This document shows positions 4,621 through 6,682 of a stretch of 6,682 nucleotides of DNA, piece by piece; within the stretch, counting starts at the first letter, position 1; the number at the start of each line of letters is the position of its first letter. Made by a program: the position numbers and the translations under genes. The stretch comes from JBFJVZ01 sp041623895. GTDB lineage: Bacteria > Planctomycetota > Planctomycetia > Pirellulales > Pirellulaceae. The notes under the pieces were generated by a model, which was not told the origin of the DNA, ran no database searches, and saw only the letters and a list, made by a program, of their open reading frames with translations. Where the stretch lies: positions 1 to 6,682 of the forward strand of contig JBFJVZ010000411.1 of NCBI GenBank assembly GCA_041623895.1. The letters run 5' to 3'.

Positions 4621-6682
4621 GCGAACCTACGTATCGTTTCCAAAAGTGCAGTTTGATCGAATCCAGGTTTGGTCAGGTATGCGTCGGCGCCCACTTCCAT
4701 CCCGCGTTTTCGATCTTCGTCGCTAGCCAGCGAAGTGACCAGAATAACGGGTAAATGCTTGTACTGTGACTGCTCACGAATCTTGGCTGTCAGATCAAGT
4801 CCGGTCATATTCGGCATTTCTACGTCGGACACAACGGCGTCGAAGTCACGAGTGGCCAGTTTGTTGTAGGCGTCTTGTCCGTCCACAGCAGTGACCACCT
4901 CGAAGCCGGCACCCTCAAGAATTCGTTTTTCTTGTGTGCGGGTGACGATCGAGTCCTCGGCGAGCAGAATCACTCTTTTGTGCGGCTGCGTCGGCAACGT
5001 GGTGTCCAGCTTCGCCATGCCGGGCTGACCGAGTGCCGAACGGACTAAATCGTTGGGGTTTAATGTCACGCAGACTTCACCTGTTTCCAGGATCGTTGAC
5101 CCGGCCACATTTCGGACCCGTCGAAGAATAGCACCGTGTGGTTTCAGCACGACCTCTTGTTCGTCCAGCAACTCGTCCACGATAAACCCGAATCGTTCGC
5201 CATCAACGCGAATCACGATGCAATCCAAGTAGTCGCCGGCGCTTGCGGGCGGCCGATCTTGTGTGGGTTGAGATTTCTTTTGCACCGGGAGTTCCAGCAA
5301 GCCGGCAAGCCGCACAACCGAAACCGGATCGCCATCCAAGGAAATGGTGCCGCGACCCTGCATCGAGAAAACTTCATCGCGCTTGACCAGCCGGCTGGTT
5401 TGCACACTCTCCACTGGAATTGCAAACTTCGATCCCTCGACCGCCACAATCAGCACGCGTCGCGTAGCCACGGTGACCGGCAGAACCAGGCGGAAGACGG
5501 TCCCCTTGCCTGGCGTCGATTCGATTTCGATTGTCCCGCGAAGGTGCTCGACGTTGGCGCGAACGACATCCATCCCAACACCGCGGCCTGACACATCCGT
5601 CACCATCGCCTTGGTCGAAAACCCCGGCGCAAAGATCAGGTTACGAATCTGCGAATCGTTCAGCTCGGCTAGTTCCTCTTCGCTCGCGATCCGGCGTTTC
5701 AACGCAGTTCGTTTGACCGCCTCGGTGTCGATTCCGGCACCGTCGTCTCTGATTTCAATCGCGACGTTTGGGCCACGCTGATAGGCACGCAAGGTGAGTG
5801 TCGCTTGAGCCGGCTTGCCATTGCGCTGGCGTTCCTCGGGGAGTTCTAACCCGTGATCGATCGCATTACGAATCATGTGGGTCAGCGGATCCTTGAGTTC
5901 TTCCAAGATCCGTTTGTCGGCAGCCGTCTCGCCGCCTTCAAAGACTAACTGCACTTCCTTTTGCTGGGCCCGTGACAGATCACGTACCAGACGCGGAAAC
6001 AGGTTGAAAATCGTCGATAGTGGCAGCAGCCGGATGGTGCGAATTCCGTCTTCCAATTGAGAAGCCAGCAAATCGACGCGGGTATCATCCCCCTGCACAG
6101 CGGTCAGTAACTCCTTGAGCAACATTCCGAACTGCTCCAACTGCTGGCGATCATTCTGCAAATACTCCCGCAACTGCTGGAGATCACGTGGGGTAACGTC
6201 GTCGCTGGTGCTGTCGGAAAGTAATCGCACGCGATGTGAATCTCGATTCCATTGTTCCCACAATGCCAACAACTGCTCGACTTGCGTGACGCGGTGAGCG
6301 ATCCGTCCGCGAGTCACGGCAAGTTCTCCAGCGTGACTCATCAGGCCGTCAAGCTTGTTGGACGGCACGCGAATCGTATCGATTGCGTACGATGGCGAAG
6401 CTGAGGGCACCGTCATGCCGCCGGTAGCTGGCGGGGGCTTGTGCGTTGCTGCAACTTCGCGCGTCGCTGGCGGAGTCAACTCCCGATCAGGCGGAGTTTC
6501 TGAACTGACCGTTTCGCTGCTGAGTTGGTTGGGGGCGACTACCGGCCCGCTTAGATCCTGAGATTCGGACTCAGGCTCAGACTCGGAACGTGGCGGTGGC
6601 TGTGGCTCACGCGGCTGACTTTTCGCCTCAAGATCAGCTTCATCACCGCGCATCTTCCGCAACACCGTCTCCAAGTCGGTGA
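4617..6682 (-). CDS. cheA: Hybrid chemotaxis kinase CheA with C-terminal receiver, 5' end outside window
   Basis: The frame is open to the right edge, so the N-terminal Hpt region is missing; residues are counted from the Leu codon (TTG) at 6674. Residues 15-95 are a Ser/Glu/Pro-rich flexible linker. The P3 dimerization domain follows (about 98-235, IRVPSNKLDGLMSHAGELAV), with a longer helical hairpin than in enteric CheA. The P4 ATPase has N box HMIRNAIDHG (266-275), G1 DDGAGID (310-316), FAPGFST (348-354) and G2 GRGVGMDVV (363-371). A CheW-like P5 domain spans about 402-545. A receiver fills about 566-685 with E573/D574, phosphoacceptor Asp617 (SDVEMPNMTG), Thr647 and Lys669. CheA autophosphorylates on Hpt in response to receptors and passes phosphate to receivers; the built-in receiver may be a phosphate sink or an output, as in WspE/FrzE-type kinases. 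The likely targets in this operon are CheB and the two receiver-effector proteins. The gene overlaps cheB at its stop. Confidence 0.96.
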   Translation of the reverse strand, partial: TDLETVLRKMRGDEADLEAKSQPREPQPPPRSESEPESESQDLSGPVVAPNQLSSETVSSETPPDRELTPPATREVAATHKPPPATGGMTVPSASPSYAIDTIRVPSNKLDGLMSHAGELAVTRGRIAHRVTQVEQLLALWEQWNRDSHRVRLLSDSTSDDVTPRDLQQLREYLQNDRQQLEQFGMLLKELLTAVQGDDTRVDLLASQLEDGIRTIRLLPLSTIFNLFPRLVRDLSRAQQKEVQLVFEGGETAADKRILEELKDPLTHMIRNAIDHGLELPEERQRNGKPAQATLTLRAYQRGPNVAIEIRDDGAGIDTEAVKRTALKRRIASEEELAELNDSQIRNLIFAPGFSTKAMVTDVSGRGVGMDVVRANVEHLRGTIEIESTPGKGTVFRLVLPVTVATRRVLIVAVEGSKFAIPVESVQTSRLVKRDEVFSMQGRGTISLDGDPVSVVRLAGLLELPVQKKSQPTQDRPPASAGDYLDCIVIRVDGERFGFIVDELLDEQEVVLKPHGAILRRVRNVAGSTILETGEVCVTLNPNDLVRSALGQPGMAKLDTTLPTQPHKRVILLAEDSIVTRTQEKRILEGAGFEVVTAVDGQDAYNKLATRDFDAVVSDVEMPNMTGLDLTAKIREQSQYKHLPVILVTSLASDEDRKRGMEVGADAYLTKPGFDQTALLETIRRFA

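Noticed and set aside
6555..6590. Short repetitive stretch (degenerate GACTC/GATTC units)
   Set aside because: It encodes the Ser/Glu-rich part of the CheA linker (SESEPESES); this is ordinary low-complexity coding sequence, not a regulatory repeat.

Overview
The window holds five genes, all on the minus strand and tightly packed, with no convincing gene on the plus strand. The largest gap between genes is about 79 bases. Read in the direction of transcription (right to left), the order is: a CheA histidine kinase with a C-terminal receiver (5' end outside the window), CheB methylesterase, a receiver-histidine kinase hybrid, a receiver-PP2C (SpoIIE/RsbU-type) phosphatase, and an exported DUF1028 protein whose 3' end lies beyond base 1. 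The spacing (start/stop overlap between the first two, then gaps of about 62, 79 and 39 bases) suggests one operon.

The first four genes form the downstream half of a chemosensory array pathway. CheA carries dimerization, ATPase, CheW-like and receiver domains, as in WspE/FrzE-type kinases. CheB has an intact catalytic triad, so receptor methylation is probably in use; the receptor, CheW and CheR would be expected upstream, to the right. No diguanylate cyclase (WspR-like) or flagellar-type CheY appears in the window. Instead the candidate outputs are two proteins sharing a nearly identical receiver plus linker of about 180 residues, one ending in a HisKA/HATPase kinase and the other in a PP2C phosphatase. 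This looks like a tandem duplication in which one receiver platform was joined to two different effectors, giving CheA a possible phosphorelay branch and a possible partner-switch branch. That would make it an 'alternative cellular function' chemosensory system rather than a swimming-motility one; this is inference from gene content.

The last gene encodes a signal-peptide-bearing DUF1028 (Ntn-hydrolase-like) protein. It runs off the left edge as an open frame of 197 codons. Its place at the end of a signalling operon is unexplained; a cell-envelope role is one possibility.

The organism is most likely a planctomycete, perhaps of the Pirellula/Rhodopirellula group. This rests on moderate GC content, multi-receiver hybrid proteins and the protein style, and is inference only: no rRNA or marker gene is present. 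No tRNA, rRNA, mobile element, CRISPR array or convincing terminator was seen.
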